This document shows, one piece after another, positions 14,043 to 22,141 of a DNA stretch of 39,358 nt. The notes below the pieces were generated by a model. The model was not told the origin of the DNA and did no database searches. It saw only the letters and a program-made list of their open reading frames with translations. Each line of letters starts with the position of its first letter. Position 1 is the stretch's first letter. This stretch comes from an uncultured Clostridium sp. GTDB lineage: Bacteria; Bacillota_I; Bacilli_A; RF39; UBA660. The DNA is taken from NCBI GenBank assembly GCA_902493795.1, contig CABUQZ010000017.1, forward strand, positions 1 through 39,358, read 5' to 3'. The translations under genes were made by a program, and so were the position numbers.

Positions 14043-14421
14043 TTTTAATAATTCACTTTCTAATAATAGTGATAATGAATTCACTAAAAAATTGAGGGCT
14101 TTAAAAAAATATTGCCCACAAGCATATAAATTTGTCATATTCAGATTTAAAGATACTTACTTGAATGTTGAAAATGGTGAGTATTCAATAAATCTGCCGA
14201 CATCTAAGGAATTTAAGTTTGTTTATGGTCAAATAAAATTAATATATCGAGTAAAAAACAAAGGTATAAAATTTATTGATTTAGTACCATCTGATTTCTT
14301 TATAGATGGATATAGATTTGATTTAGAAGTATATAAATCAATATATTATAGAAATGCAAAAGATAAATTCAAAATAGATTTAATGCTAGAAATGAAAAAA
14401 GGAGGAAAAATAAATGAATGA
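14020..14421 (+). CDS. Hypothetical phage protein
   Basis: 133 residues, unrecognised. Soluble, aromatic-rich (F-K-F-V-Y-G-Q-I-K-L-I-Y-R-V) with a likely beta-rich middle. GAGGT 6 nt before the ATG at 14020 decides the start over the ATG at 14008. Overlaps both neighbours. Confidence 0.55.
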   Translation: MSKVYQDNFNNSLSNNSDNEFTKKLRALKKYCPQAYKFVIFRFKDTYLNVENGEYSINLPTSKEFKFVYGQIKLIYRVKNKGIKFIDLVPSDFFIDGYRFDLEVYKSIYYRNAKDKFKIDLMLEMKKGGKINE

Positions 14422-14770
14422 AAAATTAAGAAAGATTATAAATCATTATGGCATGGATAAACAATTGAAATATTTTCAAAGTGAAGTATTTGAATTAAAT
14501 GAGGCAATTATAAAAAGAAGAAATACAGGAATAATAGAAAGTATTGCCATAGGAATAACTAATGCAGTAGCACCATTACTAAATATAAAAAATGTTGATT
14601 ATTCAAAAGAACATATCAAAGAAGAAATTGCAGATGTTATGGTTATGTTAAAGCAATTTCAGTTATATTATGATATTCCAACAGAAGATATAAAAGCAAT
14701 CATGAAAAATAAAGTTGATAGACAACTAGAAAGGATTGAATATGAACCTAAGCATGGAAAAGAAGAATAA
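14414..14770 (+). CDS. MazG-like nucleotide pyrophosphohydrolase
   Basis: 118 residues. Helical, with the paired acidic metal-binding motifs of the family: E-V-F-E-L-N-E-A near residue 24 and E-E-I-A-D-V-M-V-M-L near 75. MazG-like phage enzymes hydrolyse non-canonical or signalling nucleotides. Substrate not predictable. AAAGGAGG upstream of the ATG. Confidence 0.65.
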   Translation: MNEKLRKIINHYGMDKQLKYFQSEVFELNEAIIKRRNTGIIESIAIGITNAVAPLLNIKNVDYSKEHIKEEIADVMVMLKQFQLYYDIPTEDIKAIMKNKVDRQLERIEYEPKHGKEE

Positions 14771-14939
14771 GATTAAAAACATTGGTATAGCAATAGGAAT
14801 ATTATTGTTCTTTGCGATTACTTGTTTAATAATTTATGAAGCAATAGACTTTGCTAATGATTATAGATGCAGTAATTTACCATTAAATGAGTTTTTTCAA
14901 GATGAAAGTTGTAAAAAATATTGGAGGTATGAAAAATGA
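14742..14939 (+). CDS. Small membrane protein
   Basis: 65 residues. Lys-rich start, one transmembrane helix at about 13-34, then a short external tail with two Cys (R-C-S-N-L and S-C-K-K) that could bridge. Resembles in plan the protein at 11387-11602, though not in sequence. Confidence 0.55.
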   Translation: MNLSMEKKNKIKNIGIAIGILLFFAITCLIIYEAIDFANDYRCSNLPLNEFFQDESCKKYWRYEK

Positions 14940-15172
14940 TAGAAGATAAAGAAATGGAATATGTAAATGTTCCAACATATATAGAAATAGCAGTAAAAAA
15001 ATTATTTAAACTAAAAAATACTGAAAAAGAATTGGCAATGCAAATAAAGGACTATATGTCAACCCATGATATTCCATTAGAAACACCTTTGCAATTATTA
15101 AAATATATTCCAAAAGAAAATGTTGATGAAAACCAAATGAAAATAAACTTTGAAACTGGGGAGGTTGAATAA
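14936..15172 (+). CDS. Hypothetical phage protein
   Basis: 78 residues, unrecognised, helical and charged. ATGA overlap with the preceding gene and GGAGGT upstream support translation. Confidence 0.55.
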   Translation: MIEDKEMEYVNVPTYIEIAVKKLFKLKNTEKELAMQIKDYMSTHDIPLETPLQLLKYIPKENVDENQMKINFETGEVE

Positions 15173-15173
15173 A

Positions 15174-15467
15174 ATGGTTAAATACATTTGTTTAGCACCA
15201 AGTAAAGAACAATTTAATATAAAAGGTGAAAGTTTAGGCATGAGTGGTGAAAGAGCATTATATTATTCTACCGATATTGGGAAGCATCGTATATATAGAA
15301 GTTGCTATCCACTAGAACCATATATATTTAAAGACAAGGATATTAATGAAAAATTAGAATTGTTATATTTTAATACTTCAATAGAAGCACAAAGATTATG
15401 CGATGAAATAAATAGTGTATATGGTGATGATTTTATAGTAAAAGAGGTGAATGTTGATGAAGAATAA
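15174..15467 (+). CDS. Hypothetical phage protein
   Basis: 97 residues, unrecognised, mixed alpha/beta (M-V-K-Y-I-C-L-A-P-S start). The ATG at 15174 lies 9 nt behind GGGGAGG and is chosen over the upstream in-frame start inside the previous gene. Confidence 0.6.
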   Translation: MVKYICLAPSKEQFNIKGESLGMSGERALYYSTDIGKHRIYRSCYPLEPYIFKDKDINEKLELLYFNTSIEAQRLCDEINSVYGDDFIVKEVNVDEE

Positions 15468-15726
15468 CGAATTTATTGATTTATGTGTATCAAAATTAGT
15501 TGAATATGTGAACTCTAATTTGGATAAAAGTGATGATTTAATAAATATTACAAAAGATTGTGTATTTGTAGTTTGGAGTTGTAAAACATTACAAAATAAT
15601 AAGGCATTATTAAGTACAACATTATCAGATGGAATGTATTATGAATTTACATATAACGGTGATAAAAAAGAACTATATCTTGATGCTTACAAAAAATGGC
15701 AAAATATCTGCTATAAGATTGATTAA
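15457..15726 (+). CDS. DUF6275-like protein
   Basis: 89 residues. V-V-W-S-C-K-T-L-Q-N-N-K-A-L-L-S-T-T near the middle and Y-E-F-T-Y-N-G-D-K-K-E-L-Y-L-D-A-Y-K-K-W at the end resemble a small family frequent in Bacillota phages. Function unknown. AGAGGTG favours the second ATG at 15457. Confidence 0.65.
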   Translation: MKNNEFIDLCVSKLVEYVNSNLDKSDDLINITKDCVFVVWSCKTLQNNKALLSTTLSDGMYYEFTYNGDKKELYLDAYKKWQNICYKID

Positions 15727-15739
15727 ATGAGGACTGCTT

Positions 15740-16369
15740 ATGAGTAGAACATTTAGAGTAAACTTTGGTAGAAAGACTGTAAGACCATTTGAGGCACATG
15801 ATATTAATAATATGCTTGTATTATGTAAAAAAACAAGAAATCAAGCAGAATTAGACAACAATGAAGAACAAAGGTATTTATGGGATAGAAATTATATGAT
15901 TTTAGTTATTGGAATGAATTTGGCTTTTAGGATAGAAGATATACTTCAATTAAGAGTTGATAATTTTAAAAATGGTGGTGTTTATACAAGAGAATTTAAA
16001 ACTAATAAGGAACAGTCATTTGAACTGCATCCATCACTATACAAGGATATTCAAGGCTATATCAATAGAAATGAGTTAATAGATGGTGAATACTTATTTA
16101 AAAGCAGAAAAGGTGTAAATAAACCAATTACTAGGCAAAGAGCATGGCAGGTAATAAAACAACTTGCTGATGCAGTTAAAGTGTCATATCCTGTTGGATG
16201 CCACTCGTTAAGAAAATACTTTGCTAGGCAATATTATGAAAAAACAGGTGATATTATTGGCTTGAAAGAAATGTTAAATCATTCTAGCGAAAGAGTAACA
16301 CTTTTATACATTTGTTGGAATACAGATGATAAAAATGAAAAAAGAAAGAACTTTTATTTAGGTAGTTAG
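15740..16369 (+). CDS. Second tyrosine recombinase, catalytic domain only
   Basis: 209 residues. The catalytic set is present: R64 (L-A-F-R-I-E-D), K90, H155 and R158 (H-S-L-R-K-Y-F-A), H181 (L-N-H-S-S) and Y190. It has no arm-binding domain and little of a core-binding domain, unlike the 347-residue integrase. It is far from both att sites. Similar short recombinases occur in the middle region of many Bacillota phages; a role in resolving genome dimers or flipping a segment is possible. Inverted repeats lie directly downstream. Confidence 0.8.
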   Translation: MSRTFRVNFGRKTVRPFEAHDINNMLVLCKKTRNQAELDNNEEQRYLWDRNYMILVIGMNLAFRIEDILQLRVDNFKNGGVYTREFKTNKEQSFELHPSLYKDIQGYINRNELIDGEYLFKSRKGVNKPITRQRAWQVIKQLADAVKVSYPVGCHSLRKYFARQYYEKTGDIIGLKEMLNHSSERVTLLYICWNTDDKNEKRKNFYLGS

Positions 16370-16375
16370 GTGGTA

Positions 16376-16471
16376 TGCATTAGCATATCACTTCACTTAA
16401 ACCTATACAATTTTACAAAATGAAAAGTTGTAAATTCAACAAAAAAATAGCACTTTCCTGACAACAGGAAA
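16376..16471. repeat. Cluster of short inverted repeats after the second recombinase
   Basis: TATGC/GCATA near 16374-16386, TTTACAA/TTGTAAA at 16411-16417 and 16427-16433, and TTTCCTG/CAGGAAA at 16454-16471 around loop ACAA. None is followed by a T-run in the plus direction. Could be recombination or regulatory sites. Nothing else is seen in 16370-16578. Confidence 0.4.
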
Positions 16472-16578
16472 ATGATTATAAAATATAGGTAAAATTAAGA
16501 TTTTAATATAAAAAAATGAATTTAACAGAATTATGTCATTTTGTTAAATTCCTATATATTCGATTGGAGGTTGAAATT

Positions 16579-16818
16579 ATGGTTTATTGTGCTGATTTAA
16601 GGTGTAAGTATAGAAATGATAAAGGTAAATGTACTTGTAAGACTGTTAATTTATCTGCTTGGAGTGTTAATACAGTAAATATGGGATACAAAGATTTTCT
16701 TAAATGTAAATCATTTGAATTTGATAAAACATACTTGCAATTGGGTAAAAAAATGAAAGAACTAGGAATTATTGATAAATTACCTAGTGAAATTGAAGAA
16801 GTGTTTAGAGAAGATTAG
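16579..16818 (+). CDS. Small Cys-rich protein, probable metal binder
   Basis: 79 residues. C4-A-D-L-R-C9 and C18-x-C20 near the N-terminus with a later K-C-K form a possible zinc site; the rest is helical. GGAGG 8 nt before the ATG at 16579 decides the start; an earlier in-frame ATG lacks a ribosome site. Function unknown. Confidence 0.6.
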   Translation: MVYCADLRCKYRNDKGKCTCKTVNLSAWSVNTVNMGYKDFLKCKSFEFDKTYLQLGKKMKELGIIDKLPSEIEEVFRED

Positions 16819-16833
16819 GAGGTATAAAAAACA

Positions 16834-17076
16834 ATGAAAGTAATTAAAAATATAATAGATGATGCAATAGAATATAATAAACGCATTACAAGACTTAATT
16901 CCGAAAACAAAGAGATTAAATTAGAACCAGTAGAAGAAGAAAAGGTAATTACTATAACACTAGATGAATATAAGGAACTTTTAGTATATAAAGGTAAATA
17001 TTTAGGAGTTACAGGTACTAATGAAACAACAAAATTGTATGCTGATGGGATAGAAGTATATGAAAAAAATGATTGA
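16834..17076 (+). CDS. Hypothetical phage protein
   Basis: 80 residues, unrecognised. Charged N-terminal helix, then E-E-E-K-V-I-T-I-T-L-D-E-Y-K-E-L-L-V-Y-K-G-K-Y, a segment common to many small phage proteins. TAGGAGG lies well upstream of the ATG. Confidence 0.55.
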   Translation: MKVIKNIIDDAIEYNKRITRLNSENKEIKLEPVEEEKVITITLDEYKELLVYKGKYLGVTGTNETTKLYADGIEVYEKND

Positions 17077-17434
17077 TATTATTGATATTAAAAATGCAAA
17101 ATATTTAGAATTTTATTCAAACGATGGATACATTTATTGTAAGAATAAAATTACTGATGAAGTAGTGTTTGTTGCAGAAGATGAAAAATACAAAATATTG
17201 AAAAATGAATATTTAGATTATCAAAAGTGGTATAGAGAAGAAAAAAATAAAAATATAAGGCAAAAGGAAATTGTAAATCAACTAATTAATGCCATAAAAA
17301 CTAAATTAAAGAAATCTGATAATTATGAGATGGGGTTAGAAAATAGTAGTTATAAAGATAGATTATTTACTGAAACATATATTGAATTACAAGTTATATT
17401 AGATAAATTAAAGGAGGTAACAGATGAAATCTAA
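17060..17434 (+). CDS. Hypothetical phage protein
   Basis: 124 residues, unrecognised. Short beta-rich start then a long charged helical region (about 40-120). Overlaps both neighbours. Confidence 0.55.
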   Translation: MKKMIDIIDIKNAKYLEFYSNDGYIYCKNKITDEVVFVAEDEKYKILKNEYLDYQKWYREEKNKNIRQKEIVNQLINAIKTKLKKSDNYEMGLENSSYKDRLFTETYIELQVILDKLKEVTDEI

Positions 17435-17756
17435 TGAATTTAAACACGATTTATTGAAATTAATAAAAAATAATCCTAATTTAGATGTTGTTTGTATGTG
17501 TGCAACTGATGAATTAACTGATGAGTTTAGATATTTGTATTTATCAAAGTTATCTTGTTCTATTTGTTATATTTACGAATATGAAGATAGAATATTCTTA
17601 GATAAAGAGGGAATGACAGAATATTTATGTGATATTCATGATGGCGATGCAGAATATTTAGATTTAGATGATGATGAATTTGAAATGACAATGCATACAG
17701 AAGCAGATAAATATTTTAAGCAAAAAGCAATTGTTATATATGCTAGAAGTTGTTAA
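17424..17756 (+). CDS. Acidic hypothetical phage protein
   Basis: 110 residues, unrecognised. Very acidic C-terminal half (D-G-D-A-E-Y-L-D-L-D-D-D-E-F-E). AAAGGAGG upstream. The charge is reminiscent of DNA-mimic inhibitors, but that is only an impression. Confidence 0.55.
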   Translation: MKSNEFKHDLLKLIKNNPNLDVVCMCATDELTDEFRYLYLSKLSCSICYIYEYEDRIFLDKEGMTEYLCDIHDGDAEYLDLDDDEFEMTMHTEADKYFKQKAIVIYARSC

Positions 17757-17759
17757 ATA

Positions 17760-17933
17760 ATGAATAAAAATAGTTTTAAAGACCAATGTGATATTTGTAA
17801 TAAATTCGACTATTTAAAAAGTTTTGATAATAAATGTTTGTGTTCTGAATGTTATAAAAAGTTAAATATTAAAAATAGTCAAAAAATAATAAAAAAAGAA
17901 CAAAAACAATTAAATCTATTTAATTTTAGTTAA
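17760..17933 (+). CDS. Tiny zinc-ribbon-like protein
   Basis: 57 residues. C-D-I-C and C-L-C-S-E-C about 15 residues apart give a four-Cys zinc ribbon, followed by a Lys-rich helix. It starts 4 nt after the previous stop. No clear ribosome site is visible, so expression may depend on coupling. Confidence 0.45.
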   Translation: MNKNSFKDQCDICNKFDYLKSFDNKCLCSECYKKLNIKNSQKIIKKEQKQLNLFNFS

Positions 17934-17938
17934 AAACT

Positions 17939-17971
17939 TTCACATTTTTCACATACAAACAATGATATAAT
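17939..17971 (+). promoter_or_regulatory. Late promoter A (packaging module)
   Basis: TTCACA at 17939 and 17948 (9-bp period), 12 nt, then TATAAT at 17966 with TG one base upstream (extended -10). No normal -35 at the 17-nt position. Same geometry as promoters B and C. Confidence 0.7.
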
Positions 17972-17991
17972 GTATTTGTACAATTATGAGT

Positions 17992-18021
17992 AAAGGCGAC
18001 TGTATGCAGTTGTCTTTTTTT
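17992..18021 (+). terminator. Terminator directly behind late promoter A
   Basis: GGCGACTG pairs with CAGTTGTC (two G-T) plus flanking A-T pairs, loop TATG, then seven Ts. It starts about 20 nt after the -10, before the HNH gene's GGAGGTG site. Confidence 0.75.
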
Positions 18022-18038
18022 GTGTTGGAGGTGATGCA

Positions 18039-18464
18039 ATGTTAAAGAGTTGTAGCAGGTGTGGGAAAATACATGATTTTAATAAGCAATGTTATGTAAA
18101 TAGACAGGTAAGAGGTACATCAACTGCTGATAAATTTCGTAAGACTTATAGATGGCATCAAAAGAGTTTAGATATTAGAGAAAGAGATAAGAATTTATGT
18201 AGGGCTTGTTTAGCAAATATCTTTGATACACAAACGATTTATAACTTTGATAAGTTAGAGGTTCATCATATAATTCCACTAGAAGAAGATAGTACAAAAG
18301 GATTAGATGATGACAACTTAATTACACTATGTTGTTATCATCATAAATTAGCAGATAAAGGAATAATACCAAGAAATATTTTGACTAAATTAATCGATGA
18401 AAATTGTGATTTAGAAGCAATAAAAAAAGAAGTAATCAACCGAAAGTACCCCCCTACCTTTTAA
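18039..18464 (+). CDS. HNH endonuclease next to terminase
   Basis: 141 residues. Zinc Cys pairs (C-S-R-C at 5-8 and C-R-A-C near 52) and the HNH core L-E-V-H-H-I-I-P-L, then D-D-D-N-L-I-T-L-C-C-Y-H-H. In HK97-type phages HNH proteins beside terminase assist cleavage at cos. Start follows GGAGGTG by 7 nt. It is the first gene after late promoter A. Confidence 0.88.
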   Translation: MLKSCSRCGKIHDFNKQCYVNRQVRGTSTADKFRKTYRWHQKSLDIRERDKNLCRACLANIFDTQTIYNFDKLEVHHIIPLEEDSTKGLDDDNLITLCCYHHKLADKGIIPRNILTKLIDENCDLEAIKKEVINRKYPPTF

Positions 18465-18560
18465 AATTGATTTTTTTAATTTAATTCGAAACCTACTGCC
18501 CACCTTTGAATACAAAAAATGCCCAAAATGAAAATCAGTAAATCTTGAATTAGATGAAAT
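18440..18560 (+). other. Possible cos region
   Basis: Between HNH and small terminase, where cos lies in HNH-type cos phages. It contains an out-of-place C-run (TACCCCCCTACC) in AT-rich DNA and a second CTACTGCCCACC about 40 bp later. No gene fits 18465-18572. Confidence 0.3.
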
Positions 18561-18572
18561 GGAGGTGATAAT

Positions 18573-19070
18573 ATGTCAAGACCAGCAAAAGCAATTGATA
18601 CAAATTTTCAAAAAATGAGTAAAGAAGAAAGAAAGCAAAGAGAAGAAACTGAAAAAAAATTACGAGGTGAGAATGATAAGATAAAACCATTTAAATATTT
18701 GAATAAAAGACAAAAGGCAATATTTAAAGATATACTAAAAAACCTTAACAAAGATATTTTAAGTAATTTAGATGTTTATTTATTAAATCAAACTGCTATT
18801 ACTATTGAAAGATTAGAGAGTATTGAAAAAGAAATAAATAATGCTAGTAAGGTTACTGATGAAAATGGCAAAGAGCAGGATAAATTGGATGTTAAACTTA
18901 TTATCAATTTAAAATCTGCTAGGGATATGTATTCAAAAGATTTTTTTAGGTGTTGTAATGAATTATCACTTTCACCACAAGCGAGAGCAAAACTTTCTAT
19001 ATCAGCACCACCACCAAAGAAAAAAACTTTGATGGATATTTTAAGCGAAGAAGATAATGATGATGAATAA
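18573..19070 (+). CDS. terS: Small terminase subunit, P27 family
   Basis: 165 residues. N-terminal M-S-R-P-A-K and Lys/Glu-rich helix, the conserved L-N-K-R-Q-K-A-I-F-K-D-I and D-V-Y-L-L-N-Q-T-A, and the late segment L-S-L-S-P-Q-A-R-A-K-L are typical of phage P27 terminase small subunits. It recognises the packaging site and hands DNA to TerL. GGAGGTGAT precedes the ATG. Confidence 0.88.
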   Translation: MSRPAKAIDTNFQKMSKEERKQREETEKKLRGENDKIKPFKYLNKRQKAIFKDILKNLNKDILSNLDVYLLNQTAITIERLESIEKEINNASKVTDENGKEQDKLDVKLIINLKSARDMYSKDFFRCCNELSLSPQARAKLSISAPPPKKKTLMDILSEEDNDDE

Positions 19071-20787
19071 TATTCAAACACATCCCAGTTATATTTATGC
19101 AAAACAAATAGTTAATGATGAGGTACAACCTCCAAAGTTATATTATGAAAGAAATGGTGAAAGAAAGTTTATATCGCCTAAATATGTAAAAAAACAATGT
19201 CAAATATTTCTTGATATTGCCGATGGTAATGATAATAAATACATTATAAATGAAAAAAGGATTGCTAAGATAGATAAAATATGTAAAATTTTAGTAATGG
19301 CAAAAGGTATTAAGACTGGATGCAAAATATATGATGCCTTGTCAGGCTATCAATGGTTGTTAATTGTAGCAAGTCTTTGTACTGTATATAGAAATAATAA
19401 GAAAAAAAGAAGATATGAAACGGTACTGCTTGAAATATGTCGTAAAAATGGTAAAACATTTATAGTTGCATTTTTAATATTATTGTTATTTTATTTAGAG
19501 CCTAAATTTTCAAGGTTCTTTTCTGTTGCACCTGATGGAACATTAGCAAAAGAAATTAAACAGGCACTTGAACCTTTGATTAAAGCAAATATTGATGTAT
19601 TTGAGGATGGCGAATTTAAAATATTAAGAGATAATATAACACACAAACCTACTGAAACAGTATATACACCATTAAACACTTCTAAAAACAGGATGGATGG
19701 TAGAGAGCCAACAGTATTCGTTGCAGATGAAGTAGGTGCTTTGGTTAATTCTTATCCTATTGAAGCCATGAGGTCAGGTCAATTACTTGTTGTCAATAAA
19801 TTAGGTTTTTTAATATCAACAAAGTATCCGACATTTGATAATCCAATGGAAGATGAAGTCAATTATTTTAAAAAAGTATTAGATGGGATTATAGAGGATG
19901 AACATATCTTTGGCTTATTGTTTGAACCGAACGAAACTAAGAATTGGACTACTGATGATGATATTATCTTGCAATCTAATCCATTAGCCTGTGAAATAGA
20001 AGCAGTTTATCTTGATTTACTTGATAAAAGAAAGAAAGCAATAGAAACTGAAAGTAAGAGAGAAAACTTTTTAACGAAACATTGTAACATTATTTATCAA
20101 GGTGCAGGTACTGAAAGTTTTATTGATGTTAGTGAAGTTCAAAAATGTAGAGTTGATAAAATTGATTGGACTGGTAGAGAAGTTTTTATTGGTGTCGATT
20201 TAGCGATGTCTAATGATAACTGTGGTGTTGGTATGGTTGCCGATGATGATGGTACTATTTTAGCAGAAGCAATTGGTTTTATCCCTGAGGGTAGAATAGA
20301 AGAAAAAAATCAAATAGAAAAAATAAATTATAATGAATTTATAAATGCGATGAAATGTATTGCTTGTGGTGATAAAACTGTTGATTATAAAGTTATTGAA
20401 GATTTTGTTTTTTCAATTGAAGAAAAATATGATGTTGTAGTTATGGGAATAGGTTATGATAGATATAATGCATTGTCCTCTGCTCAAAAATGGGATACAA
20501 AATATACAACTGTTCAAGTAAGACAACATTCAGATACATTGCATCCACCAACAAAATTACTTTACGAAAAAATAATGAATAGAGAGTTTAAATATGAAAC
20601 TAATAAATTACTTGAAATAAATTTTCAAAATGCTAAATGTGTGTATGATACTAATATGAATAGATATATTCATAAAAAGAAATCTAATGGTAAAGTCGAT
20701 TTGATATTTTCTTTATTAAATGCCATTTATCTATTGCAACAGGAAATATACTTGGAAAATGGAAACTTTTTTGTTCAGGTTGGATAA
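19057..20787 (+). CDS. terL: Large terminase subunit
   Basis: 576 residues. ATPase domain with Walker A-like R-K-N-G-K-T (129-134) and Walker B V-F-V-A-D-E (220-225); nuclease domain with first metal Asp at D381 (I-G-V-D-L-A-M-S). The motor threads DNA into proheads and cuts it. Three tandem ATGs overlap the terS stop, so any of them may start it. Late promoter B begins 3 nt behind its stop. Confidence 0.95.
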   Translation: MMMNNIQTHPSYIYAKQIVNDEVQPPKLYYERNGERKFISPKYVKKQCQIFLDIADGNDNKYIINEKRIAKIDKICKILVMAKGIKTGCKIYDALSGYQWLLIVASLCTVYRNNKKKRRYETVLLEICRKNGKTFIVAFLILLLFYLEPKFSRFFSVAPDGTLAKEIKQALEPLIKANIDVFEDGEFKILRDNITHKPTETVYTPLNTSKNRMDGREPTVFVADEVGALVNSYPIEAMRSGQLLVVNKLGFLISTKYPTFDNPMEDEVNYFKKVLDGIIEDEHIFGLLFEPNETKNWTTDDDIILQSNPLACEIEAVYLDLLDKRKKAIETESKRENFLTKHCNIIYQGAGTESFIDVSEVQKCRVDKIDWTGREVFIGVDLAMSNDNCGVGMVADDDGTILAEAIGFIPEGRIEEKNQIEKINYNEFINAMKCIACGDKTVDYKVIEDFVFSIEEKYDVVVMGIGYDRYNALSSAQKWDTKYTTVQVRQHSDTLHPPTKLLYEKIMNREFKYETNKLLEINFQNAKCVYDTNMNRYIHKKKSNGKVDLIFSLLNAIYLLQQEIYLENGNFFVQVG

Positions 20788-20789
20788 CT

Positions 20790-20822
20790 TTCACATTTTT
20801 CACACTCTATTAATGATATAAT
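20790..20822 (+). promoter_or_regulatory. Late promoter B (head, tail and DGR module)
   Basis: TTCACA at 20790 and 20799, 12 nt, TATAAT at 20817 with TG one base upstream. The 15 bases from the first TTCACA to the second match promoter A exactly. Confidence 0.7.
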
Positions 20823-20841
20823 GTATATGTAGAGATACGAG

Positions 20842-20867
20842 AACAAACAGGAATGTTTGTTTTTTTT
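20842..20867 (+). terminator. Terminator directly behind late promoter B
   Basis: AACAAACA pairs with TGTTTGTT around loop GGAA, followed by a further T-run. It begins 20 nt after the -10. Confidence 0.8.
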
Positions 20868-20890
20868 ATTGCTGAAAGGTGGTGAAAAAA

Positions 20891-22141
20891 ATGAGATTAT
20901 TTAATTGGATTTCAAAAAGAGATGAAGCATCAGCATCCAAAGAAGAAGCAGTTGATACACCAATAGAAAGCCAATCAACTGGTGATATTTTATTACAAGC
21001 ATTGTTAAAAGGCGAAACCATAAATAAAAATAAGGCAATGTCAATTCCAGCAGTTTCAAGTGCAGTCGATAGAATATCAAATATGGTTGCAATGTTACCT
21101 ATTAGACTATACAAAGAGGAAATAACTGATGGCAAAAGAAAAGTTGTCGAAGTTTTAAAAGATGGTAGAACAAAATTGCTAAATCAAGATACTGGTGATA
21201 CACTCGACCCATTCCAATTAAAAAAAGCAATGGCAAGAGATTATCTCATTGAAAAAGGTGCTTACATTTATCTTGAAAAATCAAAAAATGAATTTAAATC
21301 AATAAGATATGTAGAGCCTACTCAAATATCCATCATGAAAAATTATGACCCTATATTCAAAGATGTCAAATATGAAGTAAATGGAAAACCTTATGAAACT
21401 TTTAATTTTTTAACTATATTAAGAAATACAACAGATGGTGCAACAGGAAAAAGTATTGTTGATGAAATATCTAAATCATTAGAAACATCATTTACAACAA
21501 TTCTTTATGAACTGGGTCTTGTTAAAAAAGGTGGTGGAAAAAAAGGATTTTTGACTGCTACTAAAAAACTTGGAAAAGATGAAATGGAAAAGTTAAAACA
21601 AGCATGGAAAAATTATTATGGCAACAATGAAGAAAATGTTATTGTTCTTAATGATGGTATTGAATTTAAAGAGGGTGCAAATTCTTCTGTTGAATTACAA
21701 ATTAATGAAAGAAAGAAAACATTAAAAGAAGATATAAATGATGTATTTCATATTTCTTCAAACTATGATGAAACTGTTAAAGATGCAGTAATGCCAATTA
21801 TAAGTGCAATAGAAAGTGCTTTAAATAAAAACTTCTTGCTTGAAAGCGAAAAAGGAGTTTTTTATTTTGCATTTGATACAAAGAAAATCACTCGTGGTTC
21901 ATTAAAAGAAAGATATGAGGCTTATAAAATCGCATCTGATACAGGATGGCTTGGCACAAATGAAATTCGTGCAGAAGAAGATTATGATGCTATTGATGGA
22001 TTAGATGTAATTAAATTAAGTCTTGCAAATGTTCTATATGATACTACTGAAAAGAAGTATTATACACCAAATACAGGTGCATTAATGGATATGAGTAAGA
22101 ATAGTGAGAATGGAGGTGAAAATAATGAAAATACAGGTTAG
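20891..22141 (+). CDS. Portal protein, HK97 type
   Basis: 416 residues. A-M-S-I-P-A-V-S-S-A-V-D-R-I-S-N-M-V-A-M-L-P-I-R-L-Y is the conserved portal start; the later E-L-Q-I-N-E-R-K-K-T segment with F-H-I-S and the C-terminal N-E-I-R-A-E-E-D-Y are also typical. Twelve copies form the DNA channel at the prohead vertex. GTG codons upstream are rejected because AAAGGTGG is placed for the ATG at 20891. Confidence 0.92.
   Translation: MRLFNWISKRDEASASKEEAVDTPIESQSTGDILLQALLKGETINKNKAMSIPAVSSAVDRISNMVAMLPIRLYKEEITDGKRKVVEVLKDGRTKLLNQDTGDTLDPFQLKKAMARDYLIEKGAYIYLEKSKNEFKSIRYVEPTQISIMKNYDPIFKDVKYEVNGKPYETFNFLTILRNTTDGATGKSIVDEISKSLETSFTTILYELGLVKKGGGKKGFLTATKKLGKDEMEKLKQAWKNYYGNNEENVIVLNDGIEFKEGANSSVELQINERKKTLKEDINDVFHISSNYDETVKDAVMPIISAIESALNKNFLLESEKGVFYFAFDTKKITRGSLKERYEAYKIASDTGWLGTNEIRAEEDYDAIDGLDVIKLSLANVLYDTTEKKYYTPNTGALMDMSKNSENGGENNENTG

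Noticed and set aside
16454..16471. Hairpin TTTCCTG-ACAA-CAGGAAA as a terminator
   Set aside because: No T-run follows on the plus strand and the minus-strand tract is several bases away.
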